Shown: positions 10,776-19,134 of the stretch, in pieces
Layout of the letters: each line of letters opens with the position of its first letter
How positions within the stretch are numbered: position 1 is the stretch's first letter
Notes under the pieces: model-generated
What the model saw: the letters and a program-made list of their open reading frames with translations, nothing else
What the model was told of the DNA's origin: nothing
Databases searched by the model: none
Program-made: the position numbers and the translations under genes
NCBI RefSeq assembly: GCF_004364935.1
Contig: NZ_SOBT01000008.1
Coordinates: forward strand, 496,001-560,000
Origin: Panacagrimonas perspica
GTDB lineage: Bacteria; Pseudomonadota; Gammaproteobacteria; Nevskiales; Nevskiaceae
DNA: 64,000 bases
Direction of reading: 5' to 3'

Positions 10776-12086
10776 ATGAGCACGCCTCTCAAGATCGGCC
10801 TGATGGGCCTGGGCACCGTCGGACAGGGCGTCCTGCGCGTGCTGCGCAAGAACGCCGACGAGATCGAGCGTCGCATCGGTCGCAAGCTGGTGGTGACGCA
10901 CATCGCCACCAAGGACCTGGATCGCAACTCCGAATCGCTGGAAGGGATCACCGTCAGCGACGACGCGCTGACCTGCGTGCGCAGCGCCGACGTCGACGTC
11001 GTCGTCGAGGTCATGGGCGGCTACAACATCGCCAAGCAGGTGACGCTGGCCGCCATCGAGCGCGGCAAGCCGGTGGTCACTGCCAACAAGGCGCTGCTCG
11101 CCGAGCACGGCAACGAGATCTTCGCGGCAGCCGCGAAGGCCGGCGTGGGCCTGGGCTTCGAGGCGGCCGTCGCCGGCGGCATCCCGATCATCAAGGCCGT
11201 GCGTGAAGGCCTGGCCGGCAATCGCATCGACAGCCTGGCCGGCATCATCAACGGCACCTGCAACTACATCCTCACGCAGATGACGGTGAAGGGGCAGACC
11301 TTCGCCGACGCGCTGTCCGATGCGCAGAAGCTCGGCTACGCCGAGGCCGATCCGACGTTCGACGTCGAAGGCGTCGACGCCGCGCACAAGCTGACGATCC
11401 TGGCGAGCATCGCCTTCGGCATCCCGCTGTCGTTCGGCGCGGTCGCCCGCGAAGGCATCTCCAAGATCACCGCGCAGGACATCCAGATCGCGCTGACGCT
11501 GGGCTACCGCATCAAGCTGCTCGGCATCGCGCAGCGTTCGGATGCCGGCGTGTCCTTGCGCGTGCATCCGACGCTGGTGCCGGACGACCAGCTCATCGCC
11601 AAGGTCGACGGCGTGGTCAACGCCGTCGTCGTGAACGGCAACGCGGTGGGGCAGGTGGGCTTCTACGGCCGCGGTGCCGGTGGCGATCCGACGGCCTCGG
11701 CCATCGTCGCCGACCTGATCGACGTGGCGCGCAGCCTCGGCGTTCCACAGGCGCAGCGCGTGCCGGTGCTGGCCTTCCAGCCCGGCGCCATGAAGGCGCT
11801 GCCGCTGCTGGCCATCGCCGACATCGAGTCCTGCTACTACCTGCGACTGCGCGTGGCGGACGAGCCCGGCGTGCTCAAGGCCATCACCGGCACGCTCGCC
11901 GAGTCCGACATCAGCATCGAGGCGATCCTGCAGAAGGAGCCGCGCGAGCACGAGGACGCGACCGTCGCGCTGATCACGAGCGCGGTGAAGGAGTCGAAGT
12001 TCGACGCCGCGATGCAGCGGCTGCTGGCGCTGCCGTTCGTGCGCGAAGGTGCCTCGCGCATCCGTGTCGAGCATTTCAAGAGCTGA
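10776..12086 (+). CDS. hom: Homoserine dehydrogenase
   Basis: A 436-residue NAD(P)-dependent enzyme converting aspartate semialdehyde to homoserine, the branch point to threonine and methionine. The Rossmann motif GLMGLGTVGQGV is at the N-terminus, the catalytic block is around GGIPIIKAVREGLAGN and GTCNYILTQM, and a C-terminal ACT domain (about 350-430, LRVADEPGVLKAITG) is the usual site of threonine feedback. It is the monofunctional form, without an aspartokinase domain. ATG 10776 is chosen because AGCGGGG sits at a good distance; ATG 10770 is too close to it. Confidence 0.96.
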   Translation: MSTPLKIGLMGLGTVGQGVLRVLRKNADEIERRIGRKLVVTHIATKDLDRNSESLEGITVSDDALTCVRSADVDVVVEVMGGYNIAKQVTLAAIERGKPVVTANKALLAEHGNEIFAAAAKAGVGLGFEAAVAGGIPIIKAVREGLAGNRIDSLAGIINGTCNYILTQMTVKGQTFADALSDAQKLGYAEADPTFDVEGVDAAHKLTILASIAFGIPLSFGAVAREGISKITAQDIQIALTLGYRIKLLGIAQRSDAGVSLRVHPTLVPDDQLIAKVDGVVNAVVVNGNAVGQVGFYGRGAGGDPTASAIVADLIDVARSLGVPQAQRVPVLAFQPGAMKALPLLAIADIESCYYLRLRVADEPGVLKAITGTLAESDISIEAILQKEPREHEDATVALITSAVKESKFDAAMQRLLALPFVREGASRIRVEHFKS

Positions 12087-12093
12087 CAGATCA

Positions 12094-12690
12094 ATGACGG
12101 CCGTGCGGCTCCAGGGCGGCGCCGTCGTATTGCAGCCGCTCACCGAAGACGACGCAGAAGCCCTGTTCGCGGCTGCCGATGCGCCCGCCGAACTGTTCCG
12201 CTACCTGCCGGACCGGCTGGAGACGCTGGAGCATCACCGCGCGTTCGTCGCCCGCGCGCTGGCCGAGCAGGCGCAGGGCAAGGCCCTGGCGTTCACGATC
12301 CGGCTGGCGGGGTCGGGTGAGGTCGTCGGCACGACGCGCTTCGGTGCCATCGAGATCGCCCATGCCCGCGCCGAGATCGGCTGGACCTGGATCGCCGGCA
12401 AGGTGCAGCGCTCGGCGGTGAACACCCAGGCCAAGAAACTGCTGCTCGAACACGGCTTCGAGGTCATGAAGCTGAACCGCGTCGAGTTCAAGACCGACAG
12501 CCTCAACCAGCGTTCGCGCAGCGCCATCTGGCGGCTCGGCGCGACGCAGGAAGGCATCTTTCGCAATCATATGGTGATGCCGGACGGTCGCATCCGGCAC
12601 ACCGTGTACTTCAGCATCACCCGTGAAGAGTGGCCGGAAGTACGACGCCGGCTCGACGCGATGCTGGTCCATTCCGCTTTGCCCGTTTAG
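12094..12690 (+). CDS. GNAT-family N-acetyltransferase (RimJ/RimL-like)
   Basis: A 198-residue acetyltransferase of the RimJ/RimL-like GNAT subfamily. The core includes GEVVGTTRFGAIEIAHARAEIGWTW, followed by KKLLLEHGFEVMKLNRVEFKT, where acetyl-CoA binds, and the NQRSRSAIWRLGATQEG turn. The acceptor is unknown. It begins 7 bases after hom and ends 10 bases before thrC, so it is embedded in the threonine operon, which is unusual and hints at co-expression. Confidence 0.88.
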   Translation: MTAVRLQGGAVVLQPLTEDDAEALFAAADAPAELFRYLPDRLETLEHHRAFVARALAEQAQGKALAFTIRLAGSGEVVGTTRFGAIEIAHARAEIGWTWIAGKVQRSAVNTQAKKLLLEHGFEVMKLNRVEFKTDSLNQRSRSAIWRLGATQEGIFRNHMVMPDGRIRHTVYFSITREEWPEVRRRLDAMLVHSALPV

Positions 12691-12700
12691 GTTCTTCGTC

Positions 12701-13816
12701 ATGCGCTATACCGGTCTGGTCGATCACTACCGCAGTCGTCTGCCCTTTGCCCCGAACGTGCGCGCCATCGCGCTGTGCGAAGGCCGCACGCCGCTGATCA
12801 AGCTCGAGAACCTGCCCAAGCGGCTGGGTTTCGAGAACGATCTGTACGTGAAATTCGAGGGTCTGAACCCCACCGGTTCGTTCAAGGACCGCGGCATGAC
12901 CGCGGCGGTGACGCAGGCGGTGCACGAGGGTTCGCGCGCCATCATCTGTGCGTCGACGGGCAACACCTCGGCCGCCGCCGCGGCCTACGCGGTGCGCGCC
13001 GGCATCACCGCCTTCGTGCTGATCCCGGAAGGGAAGATCGCGCTCGGCAAGCTGGCGCAGGCGGTCGTGCACGGCGCCGTCGTCATCCAGGTCATGGGCA
13101 ACTTCGACGACGGCATGCGCCTGGTCAAGGAAGTCGCGCAGACCTCGCCGGTGTCCATCGTCAACTCGATCAATCCGTTCCGCCTGCAGGGTCAGAAGAC
13201 CGCCGCGTTCGAGATCGTCGAGGCCCTCGGGCGCGCGCCGGACTATCACTGCCTGCCGGTCGGCAACGCCGGAAATATCACGGCTCACTGGATCGGTTAC
13301 TCGGAAGCTTCGGGGCATGACACGGCGGCGCACACGCTGCCGGCTGCGCTGCGCACCTACGACCAGACCGCCATCGCGTCGAACCGCCCGATCATGGTCG
13401 GCTACCAGGCCGCGGGCGCGGCACCGTTCCTGCGCGGCGGCCCGGTGAAGGATCCCGAGACGGTCGCCACCGCGATCCGCATCGGCGACCCGCAGTCCTG
13501 GAGCCAGGCCTGGCACGTGCAGAAGGAATCCGGCGGCTGGTTCGACGAGTGCACCGATGCCGAGATCCTCGCGACGCAGAAACTGCTGGCCGAGAGCGAG
13601 GGCGTGTTCTGCGAGCCGGCCTCCGCCGCCTCGCTGTGCGGTGCGCTGCGCGACATCAAGGCCGGCAAGATCAAGCCGGGCAAGACCGTCGTCTGCACGC
13701 TGACCGGCAACGGCCTGAAGGATCCCGACGTGGTGATGAAGAACGGTCTGACGGGTCTCGTGCAGGTTCCGGCGGAGCGCGCAGCGGTCGAGAAGGCGAT
13801 CCTGAACCGGCTCTGA
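12701..13816 (+). CDS. thrC: Threonine synthase
   Basis: A 371-residue PLP enzyme of the short threonine-synthase class, which converts O-phosphohomoserine to threonine. The PLP lysine is Lys62 in NPTGSFKDRGM; the phosphate and cofactor loops ASTGNTSAAAAAYA and LPVGNAGNITAHW are intact, as is the C-terminal TLTGNGLKDPD. ATG 12701 follows the GNAT gene by 10 bases. Together with hom it forms the threonine branch. No thrB homolog (homoserine kinase) is in the window, so that step must be encoded elsewhere. Confidence 0.95.
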   Translation: MRYTGLVDHYRSRLPFAPNVRAIALCEGRTPLIKLENLPKRLGFENDLYVKFEGLNPTGSFKDRGMTAAVTQAVHEGSRAIICASTGNTSAAAAAYAVRAGITAFVLIPEGKIALGKLAQAVVHGAVVIQVMGNFDDGMRLVKEVAQTSPVSIVNSINPFRLQGQKTAAFEIVEALGRAPDYHCLPVGNAGNITAHWIGYSEASGHDTAAHTLPAALRTYDQTAIASNRPIMVGYQAAGAAPFLRGGPVKDPETVATAIRIGDPQSWSQAWHVQKESGGWFDECTDAEILATQKLLAESEGVFCEPASAASLCGALRDIKAGKIKPGKTVVCTLTGNGLKDPDVVMKNGLTGLVQVPAERAAVEKAILNRL

Positions 13817-13852
13817 CGTGGCGACGGTGGGTCGTGGGACCGTCGGGAACGG

Positions 13853-13923
13853 TCAACGCAGAGGCGCAAAGGACGCAGAGGTCCGAATGGAGCATCCCTG
13901 CGTCCTTTGCGCCTCCGCGTTGA
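13853..13923. repeat. Family D inverted repeat
   Basis: Two 26-base arms, 13853-13878 (TCAACGCAGAGGCGCAAA...) and 13898-13923, pair with one mismatch across a 19-base spacer. The element lies downstream of thrC. Related copies are at 23784-23913 and 32955-33055, and a half copy at 27336-27355. Confidence 0.88.
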
Positions 13924-14020
13924 TTTCTCCGCACGTGTAGTCGGGACGTTTCGTTCTCGATTACGGAGTGAGTGTCGATCGAATGCTAGACTTCGCGCGG
14001 TTTTTCGACGCGACTGCGGC

Positions 14021-14584
14021 ATGAACTGGGCGGACTACGGCATCCTGGCCATCGTCATCCTCTCGATCCTGATCGGGGTGCTGCGCGGTTTCACGCGCGA
14101 ACTGTTCGGTGTTGGAACCTGGATCCTCGCCATCCTGCTCGCCGTGGTCTTCGGCTCGAAAGCCACCATCGCGCTGCAGGAGCACATCGCCACGCCGCTG
14201 GTCCGCATGGGCGCTGCGTACGGCGGTCTGTTCCTCGCCGGCCTGTTGATCGGCGGCATCCTGACCGCGCTGCTGGTATCGCGCATCCGCCAGAGCCGGT
14301 TCTCGTCGGCGGATCGCACGCTCGGTGCGGGCCTGGGCCTGATTCGCGGCATCCTGGTCGTCGGTCTGATCGTGCTGCTCGCGCGCACGGTGGACGTCAG
14401 CGAGGAAGCCTGGTGGCGGGAATCGGCGCTGATTGGTCCGTCGATGCCCATCGCCGATGCGCTGGATACGTTGATCCCCGATTCCTGGCTCGAACCCTTG
14501 AAGCCGGACCCGAAGACCCCAGTTGTTCCCGAACCGGGAGCAGACGACGCAGCGAAGCCCGCTGCTTCTGCTGCCCCAGCCTGA
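14021..14584 (+). CDS. cvpA: CvpA family inner-membrane protein
   Basis: A 187-residue membrane protein with four predicted transmembrane helices in the first ~130 residues ([63 protein letters not shown]) and an acidic, Pro/Ala-rich cytosolic tail. The family is required for colicin V production in E. coli and otherwise has a poorly defined envelope role. It ends 13 bases before purF, the standard cvpA-purF operon. Confidence 0.93.
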   Translation: MNWADYGILAIVILSILIGVLRGFTRELFGVGTWILAILLAVVFGSKATIALQEHIATPLVRMGAAYGGLFLAGLLIGGILTALLVSRIRQSRFSSADRTLGAGLGLIRGILVVGLIVLLARTVDVSEEAWWRESALIGPSMPIADALDTLIPDSWLEPLKPDPKTPVVPEPGADDAAKPAASAAPA

Positions 14585-14597
14585 GGAGACGCCTCGC

Positions 14598-16118
14598 ATG
14601 TGCGGCATCGTTGGCATCCACTCTCACGGCCAGGTCAATCAGGAGCTGTACGACGCTCTGACCATGCTGCAGCACCGCGGGCAAGACGCGGCCGGCATCA
14701 TGACCACCGAAGGTTCGAAGCTGAACCTGCGCAAGGACAACGGTCTGGTGCGCGACGTCTTCCACGCCGACGAGCACATGATGCGTCTGCGTGGAAAGCT
14801 CGGCATCGGTCACGTGCGCTATCCCACGGCCGGCGTCACCAGCGCAGCCGAAGCGCAGCCGTTCTACACGAACATGCCGTTCGGCATTTCGCTGGCGCAC
14901 AACGGCAATCTGACGAACGCCGATGAGCTCAAGCTCGAACTGTTCAGTGAAGATCGCCGGCATCTGAACACCGAGTCCGACTCGGAAGTGCTGCTCAACG
15001 TCTTCGCGCACGAACTGCTCAGCCAGAACAAGATGCGGCTGCAGCCGGACGACATCTTCGCCGCCGTCTCCGGCGTGCATCGGCGCTGCCGCGGTGCGTA
15101 CGCCTGCGTCGCGATCATCACCGGCTACGGCCTGCTCGGCTTCCGCGATCCATTCGGCATCCGTCCCGTCGTCTACGGACGTCGCCGCGCCGCCGAAGGC
15201 TACGAGTACATGATCGCGTCGGAATCGGTGGCGCTGAACGCGCTCGGTTTCGAACTGGTGGCCGACATCCTCCCCGGCGAAGCCATCTTCATCACCACCG
15301 ACGGCAAGCTCTACAAGCGGCAGTGCGCGGCCAACCCGGTCTACTCGCCGTGCATCTTCGAGTACGTGTACCTGGCACGCCCCGACTCGCTGATGGACAA
15401 GATCTACGTGCACAAGGCGCGCCTGCGCATGGGCATGAAGCTGGCGGACCGCATCAAGCGCGAATGGGCGGATCACGACATCGACGTCGTCATTCCCATT
15501 CCCGACACCTCGCGCGTGCCGGCATCGGAGCTGGCCTCGGAACTCGGCGTTCCGTATCGCGAGGGCTACGTCAAGAATCGCTACATCGGCCGCACGTTCA
15601 TCATGCCGGGGCAGGGCCAGCGCAAGAAGAGCGTGCGCCAGAAGCTCAACCCGATCGAAGTGGAATTCCGCGGCAAGAACGTGCTGCTGGTCGACGACTC
15701 CATCGTGCGCGGCACGACGAGCAAGGAGATCATCGAGATGGCGCGCGAAGCCGGCGCCCGCAAGGTGTACTTCGCGTCGGCGTCGCCGCCGGTGCGCTAT
15801 CCCAACGTCTACGGCATCGACATGCCGTCCTCATCCGAACTGGTCGCCCACGGCCGCACGATTCCGGAGCTGGAGAAGCTGCTCGGCGCCGATCGCCTGA
15901 TCTTCCAGGAACTGGACGATCTGATCGATGCGGTGCTGCACAAGCACGCCACGATCGAGCGTTTCGACTGCTCGGTGTTCACCGGCAAGTACATCACGCA
16001 GGACATCAGCCCCGAATACCTGAGCCAGCTCGAACTGTTCCGTTCCGACGCCGCCAAGCAGGCACGCAAGCAGGGCCCGACGTCCGTCATCGAGATGGAG
16101 AACGCCGGCGCGCGTTGA
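14598..16118 (+). CDS. purF: Amidophosphoribosyltransferase PurF
   Basis: A 506-residue enzyme for the first committed step of purine synthesis (PRPP plus glutamine to phosphoribosylamine). Translation starts MCGIVGIHS, placing the Ntn-hydrolase Cys directly after the initiator Met, as required for the glutaminase. The PRPP loop is in [17 protein letters not shown], and [10 protein letters not shown] and [18 protein letters not shown] are family blocks. No propeptide and no Fe-S cysteines of the Bacillus type are evident. It follows cvpA and precedes metZ, the usual gammaproteobacterial order. Confidence 0.97.
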   Translation: MCGIVGIHSHGQVNQELYDALTMLQHRGQDAAGIMTTEGSKLNLRKDNGLVRDVFHADEHMMRLRGKLGIGHVRYPTAGVTSAAEAQPFYTNMPFGISLAHNGNLTNADELKLELFSEDRRHLNTESDSEVLLNVFAHELLSQNKMRLQPDDIFAAVSGVHRRCRGAYACVAIITGYGLLGFRDPFGIRPVVYGRRRAAEGYEYMIASESVALNALGFELVADILPGEAIFITTDGKLYKRQCAANPVYSPCIFEYVYLARPDSLMDKIYVHKARLRMGMKLADRIKREWADHDIDVVIPIPDTSRVPASELASELGVPYREGYVKNRYIGRTFIMPGQGQRKKSVRQKLNPIEVEFRGKNVLLVDDSIVRGTTSKEIIEMAREAGARKVYFASASPPVRYPNVYGIDMPSSSELVAHGRTIPELEKLLGADRLIFQELDDLIDAVLHKHATIERFDCSVFTGKYITQDISPEYLSQLELFRSDAAKQARKQGPTSVIEMENAGAR

Positions 16119-16153
16119 CCCCGGCGGTCTGCGCTCCGTAAACTTCGCGCTCA

Positions 16154-16234
16154 GCCGATTTCAGCGCTTGCGGGCTCACTGCTAAGCGCCACGATGTGAT
16201 GTGAATCGGCCCGCTATTTTTCGCGGGCTTTTTG
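16154..16234 (+). promoter_or_regulatory. Structured metZ leader with competing terminator (candidate riboswitch/attenuator)
   Basis: GCCGATT (16154-16160) can pair with AATCGGC (16204-16210). Inside, GCGCTT (16164-16169) pairs with AAGCGC (16184-16189). The 14-base loop of that inner stem contains GCGGGC (16170-16175), which can pair with GCCCGC (16209-16214). The same GCCCGC is the 5' arm of a terminator whose 3' arm is GCGGGC (16223-16228), followed by TTTTT. Pseudoknot and terminator are thus mutually exclusive. Alternatively it may simply be the purF terminator. I do not recognise a known riboswitch class. Confidence 0.55.
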
Positions 16235-16259
16235 TTGCCCGCGTGACGGAAGAATTGCC

Positions 16260-17453
16260 ATGACCGACACGCTTGACGATCCGACTGCTTCCTGGGGCCC
16301 GGCCACGCTGGGGATCCGCGCCGGCCAGCACCGCACGGCGGAGATGGAACACTCGCCCGCAATCTTCGCGACGTCGAGCTTCGTCTTCCGGAATTCCGCC
16401 GAAGCGGCTGCGGTCTTCGCCGGCGAGCAGCCGGGCAACATCTACGGCCGTTTCACCAATCCGACGGTGCAGGCTTTCGAGGATCGGCTCGCGCGGATGG
16501 AAGGTGGCGATGCCTGCGTGGCGACCGCCAGCGGCATGGTGGCGATTCTCTCGCTGGTCCTGGCGACGATGAAGGCCGGCGATCACCTGCTGGCCTCGAG
16601 CGGCCTGTTCGGCGCGACCATCAGCCTGTTCAACAACTACGTCGTGAAGTTCGGCGTGGCCGTGGATTACGTCGACCCGAAGCATGCCGAACTGTGGGAG
16701 AAGGCGATCCGTCCGAACACGAAGCTGCTGTTCGTCGAGACGCCGTCCAATCCGCTGACTGAGATCGCCGATATCGCAGCGCTGGCCGAGATCGCGCATC
16801 GACACGGCGCGAAGCTGGCCGTCGACAACTGCTTCCTGACGCCGGTGTTCCAGAAGCCGCTCGAGCTGGGCGCGGACTACGTCATCCATTCGGCCACCAA
16901 GTATCTCGATGGTCAGGGCCGCTGCCTGGGCGGTGCGATCGTCGGTGACGCGCAGAGCGTGGGCAAGGATGTGTTCGGCTTCATGCGGACGGCGGGACCG
17001 TGCATGTCGCCGTTCAACGCCTGGGTCTTCCTGAAAGGCATGGAGACCCTGACCGTGCGCATGAAGGCGCACGAAGACAACGCGCGGCGCCTTGCGACCT
17101 GGCTCAACGAGCAGGTCGGCGTGAAGCACGTTTACTACCCCGGCCTGCCGGGTCATCCGCAGCACGAACTCGCGAAGAAGCAGAGCAAGGGCTACGGCGC
17201 GATCGTGTCGTTCGAAGTCGACGGCGGACGCCAGGGTGCGTGGAAGGTCATCGACGCGACGCAACTGTGTTCGATCACCGCGAACCTGGGCGACACGCGC
17301 ACGACGATCACGCATCCGGCGACGACGACGCACGGCCGCATCAGCGCCGAGGCGCGCGCAGCCGCGGGCATCTCCGAGGGACTGATCCGGATCGCGGTCG
17401 GGCTGGAAGAGCTGGACGACATCCAGGCCGATCTGCGCCGCGGACTGGGCTGA
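16260..17453 (+). CDS. metZ: O-succinylhomoserine sulfhydrylase MetZ
   Basis: A 397-residue Cys/Met-metabolism PLP enzyme that makes homocysteine directly from O-succinylhomoserine and sulfide. The PLP lysine is Lys214 in HSATKYLDGQG; IYGRFTNPTV and ETPSNPLTEIADI are the conserved substrate and cofactor loops. Its position directly after purF, as in Pseudomonas, supports MetZ rather than MetB or MetC. The 141-base leader contains a terminator and an alternative fold, so expression may be attenuated by a methionine-cycle signal (inference). Related enzymes that use O-acetylhomoserine cannot be excluded. Confidence 0.9.
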   Translation: MTDTLDDPTASWGPATLGIRAGQHRTAEMEHSPAIFATSSFVFRNSAEAAAVFAGEQPGNIYGRFTNPTVQAFEDRLARMEGGDACVATASGMVAILSLVLATMKAGDHLLASSGLFGATISLFNNYVVKFGVAVDYVDPKHAELWEKAIRPNTKLLFVETPSNPLTEIADIAALAEIAHRHGAKLAVDNCFLTPVFQKPLELGADYVIHSATKYLDGQGRCLGGAIVGDAQSVGKDVFGFMRTAGPCMSPFNAWVFLKGMETLTVRMKAHEDNARRLATWLNEQVGVKHVYYPGLPGHPQHELAKKQSKGYGAIVSFEVDGGRQGAWKVIDATQLCSITANLGDTRTTITHPATTTHGRISAEARAAAGISEGLIRIAVGLEELDDIQADLRRGLG

Positions 17454-17460
17454 GGCGTCG

Positions 17461-18228
17461 GTGTCACGGGCGCTGTTCGAGGCGCTGTGCGAAGTCGACC
17501 CTGCGCGCAAATGCGCGATGGTGTCCGCTTTGCAGATATCGGATGACGTCGTCGGCGAGACGGCGGATGTGGAGCTGGCACGCGATCCGCGCATTCCCGG
17601 CCGTCCGGTGCGCCCCGAGCTGGTGAATCCGCGCGACGTCGCGTTCCGCGGACTGGGAACCGCCGAGGGGCGAGCGGCGATGGTGCATGCCGTGGCGCAC
17701 ATCGAGTTCAACGCGGTGAATCTGGCGCTCGACGCCACGCTGCGTTTCCCCGGGTTGCCGGCGGGCTATTACGCGGACTGGATCAGCGTCGCGCAGGACG
17801 AGGCGCGTCACTTCGCGATGCTGTCGGATCGTCTCGCGCAGCTCGGTTATGCCTACGGCGATTTTTCCGCGCACAACGGTCTGTGGGAAGCCGCTGAGAA
17901 GACCGCGCACGATCCGCTGGTGCGCATGGCGCTGGTGCCTCGCGTGCTCGAAGCGCGAGGGCTCGATGTGACGCCGAACATGATCCGCCGTCTCAAGGAA
18001 GTGGGAGATCCGGCGACGGCCGCGATCCTGGGCGTGATTCTTGAAGAGGAAGTCCGGCACGTCGCCATCGGCACCCACTGGTACCGCTATCTATGCAATT
18101 CGCGCGGTGTAGATCCCGTTGCAAGGTTCCGCGAGCTGCTCGTGGAGCATCGCGTGCGCCTGCAACGACCGTTCAACACGGAAGCCCGCGCGCGGGCGGG
18201 ATTCGACGCGGCCGAACTCGCGGGCTGA
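17461..18228 (+). CDS. DUF455 ferritin-like protein
   Basis: A 255-residue helical protein of the DUF455 (COG2833) ferritin-like family. Candidate di-metal ligands are visible as HAVAHIEFNAVNLALD, AQDEARHFAML and EEEVRHVAIGTHW, the E-(x)n-E/H-x-x-H pattern of diiron carboxylate proteins. Its biochemical role is unknown. It starts with GTG 7 bases after metZ, so it is probably in the metZ transcript. Confidence 0.85.
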   Translation: MSRALFEALCEVDPARKCAMVSALQISDDVVGETADVELARDPRIPGRPVRPELVNPRDVAFRGLGTAEGRAAMVHAVAHIEFNAVNLALDATLRFPGLPAGYYADWISVAQDEARHFAMLSDRLAQLGYAYGDFSAHNGLWEAAEKTAHDPLVRMALVPRVLEARGLDVTPNMIRRLKEVGDPATAAILGVILEEEVRHVAIGTHWYRYLCNSRGVDPVARFRELLVEHRVRLQRPFNTEARARAGFDAAELAG

Positions 18229-18298
18229 TACGGGGTGACGACACGCTGTGGGCGGGGCACAGTACGGTATGAGTATCGCGTCGGAGCGTCCGACCCTG

Positions 18299-18934
18299 AT
18301 GAAACTGGTGTTGGCCGACGGCCAATCCCTGGTGCGCGCCGGCATCAGGATGCTGCTGCAGAGCGAAGGGCAGGCCGAGGTCGTCGGCGAGGCAGGTGAC
18401 GGACAGGAATTGCTGGCGCTGATCGCCAAGTTGCGGCCGCGCGCCGCACTGGTGGAACTCGACCTGCCGGTCGTCAACGGTCTCGATGTCCTGGCCCAGG
18501 CACGTCGCCACTATCCCGAGGTCGCCGTGCTGCTGCTGGCGGCTCGTCCTGAGCCGGGGCAGGTCCGTTCGGCGCTGCGTCAGGGCGCCGCGGGATTTCT
18601 GACCAAGCAGGCCGAACCGCAGGAACTCGGGCTCGCGCTGCGCTCCATCGAGAAGCGGCAGACCTACATCAGCCCCGCCGTGTCGAACCTGCTGCTCGAC
18701 CGCCGCGACCAGACGCGCATCGAGGACGCGGCGATCCTGACGCATCGTCAGCGGCAGGTCCTGACGCTGATCGGAAAAGGGAAATCCACCAAGGAAATCG
18801 CGGCCTTGCTCGGGGTTTCGGTGAAAACGGTCGAGACTCACCGCGCCCGCCTGATGCAGTCCCTGGGCCTGTACGGAACCAACGCCCTGATGCGGACCGC
18901 GCTGCGCTGGGGCCTGGATACGCACGAGCACTAG
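18299..18934 (+). CDS. NarL/FixJ-type response regulator with degenerate receiver
   Basis: A 211-residue two-domain regulator. The receiver domain spans about 1-118, and a LuxR-type HTH (LTHRQRQVLTLIGKGKSTKEIA, then VKTVETHRARLMQSL) spans about 140-205. The receiver lacks key residues. The usual Asp-Asp pair is Ala-Asp, the phosphoacceptor position aligns with Glu53 (in LVELDLPVVNG), and the Thr/Ser position is Ala (VLLLAARPE), while the conserved Lys (FLTKQ) remains. It is probably not switched by phosphorylation. No sensor kinase lies beside it. ATG 18299 starts exactly at the receiver fold; earlier starts at 18248 and 18269 are possible. Confidence 0.85.
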   Translation: MKLVLADGQSLVRAGIRMLLQSEGQAEVVGEAGDGQELLALIAKLRPRAALVELDLPVVNGLDVLAQARRHYPEVAVLLLAARPEPGQVRSALRQGAAGFLTKQAEPQELGLALRSIEKRQTYISPAVSNLLLDRRDQTRIEDAAILTHRQRQVLTLIGKGKSTKEIAALLGVSVKTVETHRARLMQSLGLYGTNALMRTALRWGLDTHEH

Positions 18935-19024
18935 GAGGCCGGAAGCCCGGTTTTCCTGCGCAACGGACCTGGATTCGGGGCCCGGCATGGCTCCTCGAGG
19001 TGCCCCGCCAGGATTCTGGCGTGT

Positions 19025-19041
19025 GTAGGGATATCCCCTAC
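19025..19041. promoter_or_regulatory. Palindrome upstream of rpoN, candidate operator
   Basis: GTAGGG and CCCTAC flank ATATC, giving a 17-base inverted repeat 94 bases before the rpoN start. Its size suits a dimeric HTH protein such as the NarL-type regulator encoded just upstream. Binding is inferred only. Confidence 0.4.
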
Positions 19042-19134
19042 AAACGGTCAGGAAAACACTTCTTAGCGGCGCGGCCGCATTCAACGACGATGACTCCATC
19101 AACAGCGGGCAAAACGCCCGAAGGGAGTCGGACC

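Noticed and set aside
16154-16234. Assignment of the metZ leader to a known SAM or SAH riboswitch
   Set aside because: The conserved core bases of SAM-I, SAM-II and SAH classes as I know them are not present; only the pseudoknot layout is similar.
16182-17738. Minus-strand frame opposite metZ
   Set aside because: Antisense to metZ with no domain; it also crosses the metZ leader and the DUF455 gene.
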